DNA of 63,487 nt from an uncultured Fodinibius sp. (GCA_913056235.1 CAJXMW010000009.1:1-63487); one strand, 5' to 3'. Positions 1-9,961 are shown, counted from the first letter of the stretch. Numbers and translations: made by a program. The notes: a model not told the origin generated them from the sequence alone.

Positions 1-105
1 ACCCAGCCCGACAAGCCTGCCGTCGAGCAGCCCACTCCCGACGTCGACAATCCCGGCTTCAGCACCGAGCAGGAAATGCAGCCTATCGTCGACAAACCCG
101 AATAA
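1..105 (+). CDS. C-terminal tail of a proline-rich acidic protein (partial)
   Basis: An open frame runs from the first base to a TAA at 103-105, giving 34 residues rich in Pro, Asp, Glu and Gln (it begins TQPDKPAVEQ and ends VDKPE). The 5' end lies outside the window. The base composition is more GC-rich than the gene that follows. No domain can be recognised from this fragment. Low-complexity Pro/acidic tails are common in envelope proteins of this lineage, but function cannot be assigned. Confidence 0.55.
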   Translation, partial: TQPDKPAVEQPTPDVDNPGFSTEQEMQPIVDKPE

Positions 106-217
106 TTATTCTTACTCTCGTTTACTCTCATAGGTTTGCTGGAAACAGAATTTAAATTATACTAGGGTCCCTGTTATGTATTAGTTCTACCTACCAAAAT
201 TAACATAGTATTCGTTT

Positions 218-3200
218 ATGTTGCTGTACCTTTTGCTCAGCGTACTTCAAATTTTCGGTTCTGCTAATAACGATTTAGTAAAACAGTCCAAAGAACAGGC
301 TGAATTTTACATCAGCAACATTCAACAAGAGAAACAACTCGATGAGAATCTCTGGGCCTTAACATTAATAACATCTGAACATCCAGAGGTTCATAACTTT
401 GTAGAAGAAAAAGTACAGAACAAGAAGTACACGGGAACAATACTTTCTCAGTTTAGGAATATTGACGAGAAATTCGACAGCCAACTGGAAAAAGTCGTAT
501 TTACTTCCGGTTCTTCTGACTTGTTGATTGCCCTTCTTTTAGAAAAAGAGACCCAGAAAAAGAAAAAAGATACATACCACAGATTCCAATCAATATTTGA
601 CCATAGTCCGAGTAGTAGTATAGATTACCATACACTCTGTAAAAAGATTATTGAGGGCAAAAAGGTTGGGGCAAGCGAATTACCTGTAAAATCATTCCAC
701 CTCCCTCATTTCTTTATCCTTTTTGAATACTCAGACTTTTTGGTAGACAAGTACTTACCAACTATTGCCCAGAAATGGGAACCCAACCCATCTTCTACTC
801 AAGATGTACATAAGACACTTGCCAACGCCAGCCTTCTGCGCGTGATGTACCTGGAAAGCAACTATTCCAGTATAAAACCTCTGTACAGTACGCTTCTAGA
901 AAATAAGCTAATTCCCACCTCTTCCATTAAACTACGTCTCTACCGGTATTTGGATTATTCCATGTACCGGCTGGGTTATTATGACCGCAGCCTAAAAATT
1001 GTTAGGAATTTCACCCTCCCCATCTCAGACTACCTGAATAAAAAAGCAACTAATCTACAGCTCAAGCAGTTGCAGGGCGTGTATTTATATAGCATTGGAA
1101 AAATTAAGGCTGCAGCAACCATCTATCAGGAAGTATTGACCTCTGTAGATAAAAAAAATCCGAAAGTCAGACTTTCATCATTATACGCAAATCTAGCACT
1201 TACATACCACAGACTTGGTAAATACGATCAATTTCTAGATCTACAATTTCAGGCATTACAAATAGCAAAACGTGATGAGAATTATAACCATCAAATCGAA
1301 ATTTTCAGGAATCTATTTATTTATTACAGGAGAAATAATAACAAAAACGAAGCCCTTCAATATTTAGAAAAAGCACAGCAGGTAGCTCAAGAAAAGGGCA
1401 ACTCAAGAGATTTGGGAAGTATATATATCTCTCTTGGTACTACATACCGAAAGTTTGACAACAATTTTGAAAAGGCTCAGTACTACTTCAGTAAAGCTGA
1501 AGAAGTCTTAGATCCCCAAAATAATTTTACTACCTACATAAATCTTTTAAACGAACAGGCTTACGCTTATGAAAAAAAGAGTGAATATAAAAAGGCGATA
1601 AAAAAATATGACCAAATTGATAGCCTATCATCCAATAAGAACAAAAAAGATGAATTAGATGCCTTAATAAATAAGGTAATAAATTACCTGAGAATTGGTG
1701 AAACTAATAAGTCAAAAGAATTGATCACAAAATTTAAACAATATGACCTTAGTCAGTTAGACTTTGAAAAAATTATCAAAGCAAAGACAGTAGAAGCAAA
1801 CTATTTGAAAAGAAATACTCATACGCAAAAAGCGCTCGATATTCTAAATCCAGCTTTAGAACAAGTCGTAGTAAGAGCTAAAAGCAGCGCTGATTTAGAA
1901 TCAGGTTTCTGGCATATTGAGGATGAATACCTGGATGCTTTTGAGTTAGCGGTTTCCATCTACCAAGATATTGGCAAACCGGAGATGGCTATTCAAAAAC
2001 TGGATCAGCTTAAAACGATCAATGATGCCTCCTTGTATCAGAATCCGCTGGTAAAATCGAGCCTGTTGAACGAGTCGGAGCTTACACAGTACAAAAAGCT
2101 GACCGACCAGCTGGATGCCACACGAAAAAAACTACTGACCGCATCAGAGAGCGAAAAGTTTGAGATTAGGCAACAAATCAGTCAGCTCAAACTAAAGAAG
2201 CGCAAACTCGACAAGAAGCTGACCAAAAATATCGACACCAATCCAATTTCAATCCGGCAGATCCAGAACCAGCTCTCTGCCCATGAGCTGGCGATGCATA
2301 TCACCGAGCTTAAAGACAAATATTACATTGCTCACATATCGCGCTCCAACGTACACATGAAGAGCATTGCGCTTGACTCCACAAAACGAAAATTACTTTC
2401 CGGGGCCGTGCAGCAAGTGGCCACACACAAGACAAATTTGGATTCCCTTTATAAAATTACCCAGATGCTTGGACTAAAGGATATTCCCAGCCGTATTGAG
2501 CAAGTTACGCTCATCCCGGACAGCTACTTCTATCAGCTACCCATCGATATTCTGCCCCTTGAAGAACCCACCCACAGCTATAGTTACGGGCAAGCAAAAT
2601 ATGTTATCGAAGAATTCAGAACCCAATACCTAACCTCACTCGAGGATTTTCAAAATCCCAGGAAGAAAGTTAGCACCAATAACCCATTGAGCTACGTTGG
2701 ATATGGCGTCTCCAACTTCAGCGGATATCAGAAAAAATCGCTTGTGCCCCTGCCCTACGCTCAAACCGAGATAAACAATATCGCATCCCGGCTGGGGAAC
2801 CTATCCGACATCCAAACCTTTGTTAATGAGCAGTCAACAAAATCAACATTTACCCAAACAGCCCCCAAAGCAAATATTATTCACCTGGCTACGCACAGTG
2901 AGGTATCACTAAACGATCCCATGTTTTCAAGCGTCTATATGAGCAAGACCAGCAGTTCGGCCGATACCAGTACTTTTGATGACCGGATTTTTGCCTACGA
3001 ACTCTTTGAGCTGAATCTTAACAACGAAATGATCATGTTAAACTCTTGTGAGTCAGGCTCAGGATCTTACATTCAGGGCACTGGTGTGATGGGCTTTAGC
3101 CGGGCACTACAATATGCGGGTGCCAAATCACTTATCCTGAACCTTTGGTCGGTCAACGACATGCTGGCCTCCGATTTTGCCACTCACTTTTATGATGAGC

Positions 3201-3442
3201 TAAATCAAGGTAAAAACAAGGCCGAGGCTTTACGCGCTACCAAACAGTACTTTCTGCGCAACAAAAATGCCAGTCCGCACTTCTGGGGACCTTACATGCT
3301 GATCGGTGATGCGCAACCCATCGTTCAGCCTAACAAAGATAAAAATCTGGCCATGGCGGGTGCATTCGTCTTTTATTTTCTACTGATGGTAGGACTCTCT
3401 ATTCTTACTCAGAAAGGCCTCATTTTTCGGAACAGGGAATAA
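218..3442 (+). CDS. TPR-CHAT domain protein, membrane-anchored caspase-like peptidase
   Basis: 1074 residues. A short hydrophobic N-terminus (about 1-15) looks like a signal peptide or anchor. A long helical region with TPR-like repeats spans about 200-620, with a Lys-rich coiled coil at about 626-670. A C-terminal CHAT domain (caspase-like, HetF-associated) covers about 760-1040, with the expected His-Cys dyad at H893 (in LATHS) and C944 (in NSCESG). A final hydrophobic segment at about 1046-1066 is followed by a short basic tail. In this family TPRs sense or bind partners and the CHAT domain cleaves proteins. The topology suggests an extracytoplasmic protease tethered to the membrane, which is an inference. 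The middle third is clearly more AT-rich than the C-terminal half. It converges on a TPR membrane protein (3551-4282) that may be functionally linked. Confidence 0.88.
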   Translation: MLLYLLLSVLQIFGSANNDLVKQSKEQAEFYISNIQQEKQLDENLWALTLITSEHPEVHNFVEEKVQNKKYTGTILSQFRNIDEKFDSQLEKVVFTSGSSDLLIALLLEKETQKKKKDTYHRFQSIFDHSPSSSIDYHTLCKKIIEGKKVGASELPVKSFHLPHFFILFEYSDFLVDKYLPTIAQKWEPNPSSTQDVHKTLANASLLRVMYLESNYSSIKPLYSTLLENKLIPTSSIKLRLYRYLDYSMYRLGYYDRSLKIVRNFTLPISDYLNKKATNLQLKQLQGVYLYSIGKIKAAATIYQEVLTSVDKKNPKVRLSSLYANLALTYHRLGKYDQFLDLQFQALQIAKRDENYNHQIEIFRNLFIYYRRNNNKNEALQYLEKAQQVAQEKGNSRDLGSIYISLGTTYRKFDNNFEKAQYYFSKAEEVLDPQNNFTTYINLLNEQAYAYEKKSEYKKAIKKYDQIDSLSSNKNKKDELDALINKVINYLRIGETNKSKELITKFKQYDLSQLDFEKIIKAKTVEANYLKRNTHTQKALDILNPALEQVVVRAKSSADLESGFWHIEDEYLDAFELAVSIYQDIGKPEMAIQKLDQLKTINDASLYQNPLVKSSLLNESELTQYKKLTDQLDATRKKLLTASESEKFEIRQQISQLKLKKRKLDKKLTKNIDTNPISIRQIQNQLSAHELAMHITELKDKYYIAHISRSNVHMKSIALDSTKRKLLSGAVQQVATHKTNLDSLYKITQMLGLKDIPSRIEQVTLIPDSYFYQLPIDILPLEEPTHSYSYGQAKYVIEEFRTQYLTSLEDFQNPRKKVSTNNPLSYVGYGVSNFSGYQKKSLVPLPYAQTEINNIASRLGNLSDIQTFVNEQSTKSTFTQTAPKANIIHLATHSEVSLNDPMFSSVYMSKTSSSADTSTFDDRIFAYELFELNLNNEMIMLNSCESGSGSYIQGTGVMGFSRALQYAGAKSLILNLWSVNDMLASDFATHFYDELNQGKNKAEALRATKQYFLRNKNASPHFWGPYMLIGDAQPIVQPNKDKNLAMAGAFVFYFLLMVGLSILTQKGLIFRNRE

Positions 3443-3446
3443 AATA

Positions 3447-3492
3447 AAAGTGTAAGCCTGATATGAGATATATCAAACTTACACTTTGTTTT
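3447..3492. terminator. Bidirectional terminator between convergent genes
   Basis: A perfect 10-bp stem (arms at 3447-3456 and 3478-3487) is flanked by T-rich sequence on both strands. It lies between the stop of the CHAT gene and the end of the minus-strand TPR gene, so it can serve both. Confidence 0.7.
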
Positions 3493-3550
3493 CGCAAATT
3501 CTCTTATTCGAGGAAATTATTTAAACCGATCGACCAACAGTGCTGTATGC

Positions 3551-4282
3551 TTATTCGGCAAGCGCATCGAGATAACTCTTGGCAACACGGCGATATGCCC
3601 CATTAAGTTCATAGGCTTTTTCGATATTGGTCTCCGCTTCAACCAACTTATCCTTATGGAAGAAAGCGTTTCCTACATACCAGTATGCCTTTTCAAGCAT
3701 TAACACATCTACATGCTCTTTATTGGCAATAACATTGCGATAGTATTTGATCGCTTGATCATACTTCGCCTGGTTATAGTAAAGCGATCCCAAATTCAGG
3801 CTCAATTTGGCCACCCATTCTGGTTTAGAAGCCTTTTCAAGTTCAGAGTTGAGCAACGAAATAGCTTCACCAACACGACCGGTATTTGCCAGCTCAATAG
3901 CATCACTAATTATGCCCGACTGTGCATCCGTATCAATCGTTCCATTACCCGAGCGGTAGTAATCCAGCTCTACGCTGGGTACCGGCTGTACCGGGGGAGA
4001 TTGATCTGCGGAATAGTTCATCACACCAATGACGCCAATGAGTAAGGCGATAACGGCAGCCGCAGCATAATACCAATACTGTTTGGTTTGGCTTTTCTTT
4101 CGCTCCTCTCTCCTGCGTTCAACAACTGCTTTCAGATTTGCAGCACTTTTAAGATAATCCAGATGATATCCATCCTGAATTAACTCCGACCATAATTCAT
4201 CGACTTCCTCGGCCGAAAGCTGACCATTAATATACAGGTCAATCTTTTCCTCTAGTTCTTTTTTGTTAAAACTCTCAATCAT
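3551..4282 (-). CDS. Anti-sigma-like single-pass membrane protein with TPR domain
   Basis: 243 residues. The cytoplasmic N-terminus (1-66) has the helical pattern typical of anti-sigma and FecR-like regulators, with a 'YINGQLSAEE' motif, but no zinc-binding His/Cys cluster. One transmembrane segment follows at about 70-89. The extracytoplasmic part (about 132-243) holds two to three TPR-like repeats, with motifs such as NLGSLYYNQAKYDQAIKYY. No sigma factor gene lies in the window. The gene faces the CHAT-TPR gene tail to tail. Proteins of this layout often stand beside CHAT-TPR genes in Balneolota-like genomes, which is family knowledge from memory. A role as a signal-transducing partner is an inference; it could equally be a plain TPR scaffold. 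Confidence 0.6.
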   Translation of the reverse strand: MIESFNKKELEEKIDLYINGQLSAEEVDELWSELIQDGYHLDYLKSAANLKAVVERRREERKKSQTKQYWYYAAAAVIALLIGVIGVMNYSADQSPPVQPVPSVELDYYRSGNGTIDTDAQSGIISDAIELANTGRVGEAISLLNSELEKASKPEWVAKLSLNLGSLYYNQAKYDQAIKYYRNVIANKEHVDVLMLEKAYWYVGNAFFHKDKLVEAETNIEKAYELNGAYRRVAKSYLDALAE

Positions 4283-4561
4283 AGGTTTGAATTCCTGGAT
4301 TTATTTTTTAGATACTTTCTGTCATCAGAAAGCGTATTATTCGCATACTTCTTGATTCAGTCGAAAAGCAAACAGGGCTTACCTGCCTTCTTTTTCCCTG
4401 ACTCATTACGCAAGAGTATCAGAAAAGGGAATTGTTACAAAACATTTACCAAATAAATACCCTTTCGGAATAATTGTATATTAAAGCTCCCTTGTAAGCT
4501 TGCAAGCAACATTTTCGGAACAAATATTAAAAAATTTTAATATTAAATAAATGCCCCCCCC

Positions 4562-6007
4562 ATGCGTCACCTTTCAATTACAGCAATATATTGGTTGATA
4601 ATCATTTTCTTCGCGGGGTGCAACCAACCGCAAAACATAACAATATCCGGGCAGATTGACTATGTGGGATCAGCGGATATATTTATCGACAAACAACCTG
4701 TACATTACAAATATGCTCCCCAAAAACGGTTTCCGCTCTCCATCGATAAGAATGGAGAATTCCAGCAGAAAATACCCATAGACTCAACGCAAATTATTGA
4801 GTTGTTCATCGATGACACCAGCTATCCCATCGTTGCCCAGCCCGGTCGAAATCTTGAACTACAGATTTTTCGTGCGCAATTTCCCGATTCAGTACAAGTT
4901 TCGGGTTATCCCTCTTCATGGGATCGTCTATACAGTCGCTTTTTCGATCAGCAGCAACACCTACTTAAGCAGGCTGATGCCCAGCTCCCGGCTTTCAGGG
5001 AAGGAGAACAAACAGATGTTATCAGTCTATACAAAAAACGCTACCAGCTAGCCCGCGATATTTTCCAGGGCACGCCACTTATAGATCTTTATTATAAAGC
5101 AGTTGGCGAATATCTGGTAAAGCGATTGGAGGAACTTAAATACCAACGCACGAATTCCAGTATATCACCAGAAAAAGTTCGTCAGGATATCCTGGAGGAA
5201 GCCCAGAAGTTAGACTTTTTTAGTTTCCAATCTCTACATGCCCAGCGGGCCGGAATTCGTGATTTTACCAATGCTTATGCCAACACCTTTGGAATAGCCG
5301 ACAGTCTGGAGAAACAATACGGCCAAGAGCTCACCCAGTACGACATCAAACGGCAGGGCTATCAAAGGCTGAACAATGCCCGAACATCTGTACTGAAACA
5401 CATTTCCGGACGCCGGGCCAGAGCCTATGCCCAAATGCACCTTGTGGCAGAACGAATCGGCGAAATGCCGCTAACAATAGCCACTCCCAGCTACGAGCAA
5501 TACTTAAATGAATACAGCGATTTCCCGAAATACACCTCTTTCCTAAAGACATTCTACGAACAAATCGAACGCGTTTCACCCGGTAATCCCGCCATCCCAT
5601 TTACCCTGCCCAATAAAAATCAGGAAATGGTACAAATGAAAGAGTTCCAGGGCAAATATGTACTCTTGGATTTCTGGGCCAGCTGGTGCATTCCCTGCCT
5701 GGATGCTTTTCCCCACATGAAAGAGCTGTATCAAAAATATTCACGCGATACCTTCGAAATTGTGGCTATTTCGATCGAAGAAGACAGCCTGCGATGGCGA
5801 CAAACCATGCAAAAATTTAACAATCCCTGGCCGCAACTGTATGGAGGAAATGGATTTCAACAAGAAACATTTCGAAAATACCGTGGCGGCGGAATCCCAT
5901 TCTATATCCTCGTTGGACCTGAAGGAAACATTCGCCGGTATAACGATATTCGTCCGTCATTTAACTTACCCCAGGTACTTGATAGCCTCATTACGCAATC
6001 CAACTAA
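4562..6007 (+). CDS. Lipoprotein with C-terminal thioredoxin domain (TlpA/ResA-like)
   Basis: 481 residues. The signal peptide ends in a lipobox FAGC, so C20 is the likely lipid-modified residue. Residues about 25-130 look like the beta-rich N-terminal domain (DUF4369-like) that often precedes AhpC/TSA-type thioredoxins in Bacteroidota; residues about 130-330 are helical. The C-terminal thioredoxin fold (about 345-481) carries the redox motif W-C376-I-P-C379 and a cis-proline region 'GGGIPF'. The likely role is extracytoplasmic thiol-disulfide exchange at the outer membrane. A run of C residues lies directly upstream of the ATG. The next gene, also a lipoprotein, begins 25 nt after the stop, so the two are probably co-transcribed. 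Confidence 0.88.
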   Translation: MRHLSITAIYWLIIIFFAGCNQPQNITISGQIDYVGSADIFIDKQPVHYKYAPQKRFPLSIDKNGEFQQKIPIDSTQIIELFIDDTSYPIVAQPGRNLELQIFRAQFPDSVQVSGYPSSWDRLYSRFFDQQQHLLKQADAQLPAFREGEQTDVISLYKKRYQLARDIFQGTPLIDLYYKAVGEYLVKRLEELKYQRTNSSISPEKVRQDILEEAQKLDFFSFQSLHAQRAGIRDFTNAYANTFGIADSLEKQYGQELTQYDIKRQGYQRLNNARTSVLKHISGRRARAYAQMHLVAERIGEMPLTIATPSYEQYLNEYSDFPKYTSFLKTFYEQIERVSPGNPAIPFTLPNKNQEMVQMKEFQGKYVLLDFWASWCIPCLDAFPHMKELYQKYSRDTFEIVAISIEEDSLRWRQTMQKFNNPWPQLYGGNGFQQETFRKYRGGGIPFYILVGPEGNIRRYNDIRPSFNLPQVLDSLITQSN

Positions 6008-6032
6008 GATAATTTCAAACATTATTTTGTTT

Positions 6033-7154
6033 ATGAAACATTTACTTTTTGTCGTCTCTATTATTCTGATGCTTATTTCCGGCACTTCCTGCAGTCAATC
6101 TCAAGCCGATCAAAATGCGGAGGTTCCGCTAGATGTAAAAATTGGCCAGATGCTAAAAATAGGCTTTCGCGGGATGCAGGTAGCCGACACCAACCACATC
6201 ATACGGGATCTGGAAAAGTATCACCTTGGTGGCGTGGTGCTATTTGATTATGATCTCCCCAGGGACACAGCCTATCGCAATATTGAATCGCCGGAACAAG
6301 TAAAAAAGCTAGTTACCGACTTGAAGCAATTAGCCGACAAACCACTTATCGTGGCCATCGATCAGGAGGGCGGCCGGGTAGCACGCCTTAAACCCAAATA
6401 TGGCTTCCCAAAGTCGGTTTCGGCCGAATATTTGGGATCACTCGATAATCCCGACAGTACGCGATATTATGCCCGTCAAACAGCCGAAACGCTCTCGAAA
6501 TTGGGGATTAATGTAAACCTGGCGCCCGTCGTAGATGTGAATGTAAATTCCGATAATCCCGTCATCGGCGGACTGGAGCGCAGCTTTTCGGACAATCCAC
6601 AGACCGTTGCCAAGCACGCACGTATTTACATAAAAACGCTGCATAACCATGATATCCTGACGGTACTTAAACACTTTCCGGGACACGGAAGCTCGGAGGA
6701 GGATTCTCATTTAGGCGTAGTGGATGTCACTGATACCTGGTCTCGAAAGGAACTGATTCCCTACCAGCAGCTTATCGACTCAAGCCTGGTGGATGCCGTG
6801 ATGACGGCCCATATCTTTAATGCCAAACTGGATTCTGCCTACCCGGCTACGCTTTCCAAGCCTACCATTACGGGCATCCTGCGCGACAGCCTTGGCTTTG
6901 ATGGTGTCGTCATTTCTGACGATTTAATGATGGGGGCCATCCGCAAAGAGTACGGACTTAAAACCACCATAAAACAAGCGCTGCTTGCGGGTGTTGACAT
7001 TCTTTCGTTTGCTAATAACTCCATCTATGATCCGGAGATTGTACCTAAGGCCCACAGAATCATAAACGAGCTTATCGAAGAAGGCACAATTAGCAAAGAA
7101 CGTATCGACCGCTCCTACGATCGGATTATGGAGTTCAAAGAACGACTTGATTAA
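6033..7154 (+). CDS. GH3 beta-N-acetylhexosaminidase lipoprotein (NagZ-type)
   Basis: 373 residues from the ATG at 6033. The frame stays open further upstream, but that extension overlaps the previous gene and would bury the signal peptide. The N-terminus is a lipoprotein signal (C20 in GTSC). The NagZ signature KHFPGHG is at 213-219, with H218 as the expected general acid in the GH3 His/Asp dyad. The nucleophile is predicted as D296 in VISDD. The length fits single-domain NagZ enzymes, which cleave GlcNAc from anhydromuropeptides or glycans. E. coli NagZ is cytoplasmic and lacks a signal peptide, so this one is more likely an envelope-facing peptidoglycan or chitooligosaccharide hydrolase. 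Confidence 0.9.
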   Translation: MKHLLFVVSIILMLISGTSCSQSQADQNAEVPLDVKIGQMLKIGFRGMQVADTNHIIRDLEKYHLGGVVLFDYDLPRDTAYRNIESPEQVKKLVTDLKQLADKPLIVAIDQEGGRVARLKPKYGFPKSVSAEYLGSLDNPDSTRYYARQTAETLSKLGINVNLAPVVDVNVNSDNPVIGGLERSFSDNPQTVAKHARIYIKTLHNHDILTVLKHFPGHGSSEEDSHLGVVDVTDTWSRKELIPYQQLIDSSLVDAVMTAHIFNAKLDSAYPATLSKPTITGILRDSLGFDGVVISDDLMMGAIRKEYGLKTTIKQALLAGVDILSFANNSIYDPEIVPKAHRIINELIEEGTISKERIDRSYDRIMEFKERLD

Positions 7155-7216
7155 GAAACTGTTGAAACAGTTTAGCTAATTAGAACTTTGGGTAAACACC
7201 CGGAGTAATCCGGGTA

Positions 7217-9961
7217 TTATTTACCTCTATACGGCACGCCATCGGTAATCCATTTGGGAGCCGGTTCACCGCGTAGATAGTGGTCGAAATACTCTTTCAT
7301 TTTGATGGCATAATCCAAGCGGTTGGAATACTCCTGCAAGTGATGTGGTTCGCCACGATACTGCAGAAAAATGGCATCTTTGTTCAATCGTCGCATAGCC
7401 AGGTACATTTCGATGCCCTGATACCACGGCACGGCAGTATCTTCATCGCCAAACATCATCAGCATAGGTGTGTCAATGCGATCGGCATAGAACACCGGCG
7501 AATTCTCGATATACCGCTCGGGATACTCCCACAAGCTGCCACCAATACGGCTCTGGGTCTGCTCATATTGAAACTGCCGCGCTAATCCTGATCCCCAGCG
7601 AATACCACTATAAGCACTGGTCATGTTGGATACCGGTGCACCGGCAATAGCTGCATCAAAAATATCGGTCTGTGTAACCATAAAAGCCGTCTGGTAACCG
7701 CTCCACGAATGGCCATGAAGACCAAGTTTATCGGGATCGGCAGTGCCCATATCAATCAATTTATTTACCCCGGGCACCAAGCTCTTGGTGGATGCAAAAC
7801 CGGGCGTACCCACTTCAAAGCGGATATCGGGTAGAAACACGACGTATTCATCACTGACCCACTGCGGCAGCGTGGGACGATCATCGTTGGTGATGTTGTT
7901 GAACTCATAGGCACGCTGCGAGAAAAAGCGGTAGTAGTAAATAAGCACCGGATACTTCTTCTCGGGGTCATAATTATCGGGTTTGATTACCGCGCCGCGA
8001 ATGGTCTGCCCGTCATCGATTCCATTCCACTCAATAAGCTCAGCAGAACCCCAATTGTATTTATCATGCAGATTCAGATGGAGATCGGAAATCCGCTCGG
8101 TATCATCAAACGTAATGCCTTCGCTTACCCATAAATTCGGATATTCGTCGTATTTTTCACGGCTGTAAAAGATGCGGTCGGAGTTCTTGAGCTTGGCTAT
8201 AAAATTGTATTTGTGCTGAGTCTCAAGCTGTTGTTTGGTCCCCTGTTCATCCAGCTCAACCGAATAAAAACCATAATACTTTTTGTGATCGTAGTATCCG
8301 CGGACCAGCAATTGCTCGTCTTGACGAAAGGCTTCCTGCTCATCATCAAATTCTTGGATTCGGTAACTGATCTCGCGATTTCTACCGTCCTGGGTAACAT
8401 TTACTGGCTCATTTTTTCCGGTAGAAAATTTCCAAAGATCGTATTTGTCATAGACCAACACGCTTTTGTCGCCTTTTGTCCAACCAGCAACGTCGTAGCC
8501 GGGCGTCGGATAGGGATAATCGTGATCCTCGTTATAAAAAGGGACATCCAGCTCTTCGGTCAAATTCGTGTATAAATCTTTGCGCACGTTATACAAGTGC
8601 CAGTCTTTATCTCGGTAAAACACCACAAACTTACCCTGTGGAGACAGTTCGGCCCCAAAGGGCAGTTTCTTTGCGATGCGCCGGCGCTCTCCATTCTTGA
8701 GATTCACGACATAGTAATCACTGTAAAAGAAATCCCAGGTCATCAGCTGCAGGTATGGCACGCTCGAGCTTCCCAGCGCATAGTTGGGATTTTGCGTCAT
8801 TTCAACTTCCGGCATCTTACGGTCGGCCAGCTGCACCCAGCGGTTCTTTTTCATGTGATACACAGCCCGATAGGTGCGCTCCTTTCGGCGGTTCCAGGTC
8901 TCTTTTTGATGCGGCTTGATGCGCGGATCATTATAGTGCCAAACGTCGACACCCTTTTCCGAAAGGATCTGCTCGCGGTCGTAAATATCCACCGAATCCT
9001 GTTCTTCTTTGTCTTTTTGATCGACCTCCACCATATCACGAGGCATCAGTCCAAAAAACAAACGTTCGCCGTTGTCAGTCCACTCTAGGTCATTATTCGA
9101 TCGCAAAGCCCATCCCTCACTAACCTCAGAGGATTCCACAAGTGTGGTGGTATTATTCTGGGATGCATTCCAAATCTTGAGCTGGGCATCTCCGGTCTCA
9201 AATGTCGTATCCATGGCAGCCTCGGTAAAAGCCAGCCGGGTGGTGTTGTCGTCCCAGCTTAGGTTCGAAAACAGTCCATCTTTTTGGGTGGCAATCGGTT
9301 GCTGTTCAGCGGGATTGTCATCCAGTTCCCGATAGTACAGCCCGTTTGAGGAACTGCCTGTATCCACCACCGAATACGCCAGGTAACTTGAGGTACTATC
9401 AAAAGAAGCTTCCTTCACAAATGGAATGCTATACTCTTGTCCCGAGGATAGATTGCGGAGAACCAATTGAGTACCCAAATGTTTGTTCTTGCTTTTCTTG
9501 TCTTCAATCTCTTTGGATTGATGGTGATGAACTATTAGCCACTGCCCATCATTGGAAAAGGAAAACGACTGCACACTATCTTTCTTGACCGTTGACCCTG
9601 TAGAAGTATTCAACAGCGCAAAACCCGGCTTGGGCTTATTTTTCTTGGCTTTAATCTGTTCGGCAAGCGGGGGTGTCAACTTGGCCCCAACCCATGTTCC
9701 ATCTTTGGTAATTTCAGGGTTATCCCCCAATGCAATCATATGCATCGTTTCGTCATCAGCATTGCGAACCCGCACTTCTCCATCACCGCGATCAGGCCAC
9801 ACATTATAGGCCAACCACTGTCCATTATCAGAAATAGTGGGATTCGAGATGTCTTCCCACTTCATGATGTCTTCAAAGGTAAGCTGACTGTTTTGGGTAA
9901 ATCCAGCTAATGGTAAAAGCCCAACAAACAGGACGGTAAGCAAATGACGAAAGAAACGCAT
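7217..9961 (-). CDS. Secreted S9-family (prolyl oligopeptidase-like) peptidase
   Basis: 914 residues with a Sec signal peptide (about 1-23, ending GFTQ). The N-terminal two thirds form WD-like/beta-propeller repeats. The C-terminal alpha/beta-hydrolase domain (about 660-900) has a nucleophile elbow G-H-S752-W-S-G, an acid candidate D841 in GDEDT and a His pair at 873-874 in EPHH. These fit the Ser-Asp-His triad of S9 dipeptidyl or acylaminoacyl peptidases. A good Shine-Dalgarno sequence (AAAGGAG) precedes the ATG. It is expected to degrade peptides in the periplasm or outside the cell. The gene stands alone, converging on the NagZ-like gene and followed upstream by yihY on the same strand. 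Confidence 0.92.
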   Translation of the reverse strand: MRFFRHLLTVLFVGLLPLAGFTQNSQLTFEDIMKWEDISNPTISDNGQWLAYNVWPDRGDGEVRVRNADDETMHMIALGDNPEITKDGTWVGAKLTPPLAEQIKAKKNKPKPGFALLNTSTGSTVKKDSVQSFSFSNDGQWLIVHHHQSKEIEDKKSKNKHLGTQLVLRNLSSGQEYSIPFVKEASFDSTSSYLAYSVVDTGSSSNGLYYRELDDNPAEQQPIATQKDGLFSNLSWDDNTTRLAFTEAAMDTTFETGDAQLKIWNASQNNTTTLVESSEVSEGWALRSNNDLEWTDNGERLFFGLMPRDMVEVDQKDKEEQDSVDIYDREQILSEKGVDVWHYNDPRIKPHQKETWNRRKERTYRAVYHMKKNRWVQLADRKMPEVEMTQNPNYALGSSSVPYLQLMTWDFFYSDYYVVNLKNGERRRIAKKLPFGAELSPQGKFVVFYRDKDWHLYNVRKDLYTNLTEELDVPFYNEDHDYPYPTPGYDVAGWTKGDKSVLVYDKYDLWKFSTGKNEPVNVTQDGRNREISYRIQEFDDEQEAFRQDEQLLVRGYYDHKKYYGFYSVELDEQGTKQQLETQHKYNFIAKLKNSDRIFYSREKYDEYPNLWVSEGITFDDTERISDLHLNLHDKYNWGSAELIEWNGIDDGQTIRGAVIKPDNYDPEKKYPVLIYYYRFFSQRAYEFNNITNDDRPTLPQWVSDEYVVFLPDIRFEVGTPGFASTKSLVPGVNKLIDMGTADPDKLGLHGHSWSGYQTAFMVTQTDIFDAAIAGAPVSNMTSAYSGIRWGSGLARQFQYEQTQSRIGGSLWEYPERYIENSPVFYADRIDTPMLMMFGDEDTAVPWYQGIEMYLAMRRLNKDAIFLQYRGEPHHLQEYSNRLDYAIKMKEYFDHYLRGEPAPKWITDGVPYRGK

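Noticed and set aside
5760-6032. In-frame N-terminal extension of the GH3 gene
   Set aside because: It overlaps the thioredoxin lipoprotein gene and would put the lipoprotein signal peptide in the middle of the protein; the ATG at 6033 is better.
8597-9088. 163-codon plus-strand ORF opposite the S9 peptidase
   Set aside because: It is an antisense shadow of a well-supported gene, with no domain and no ribosome-binding site.
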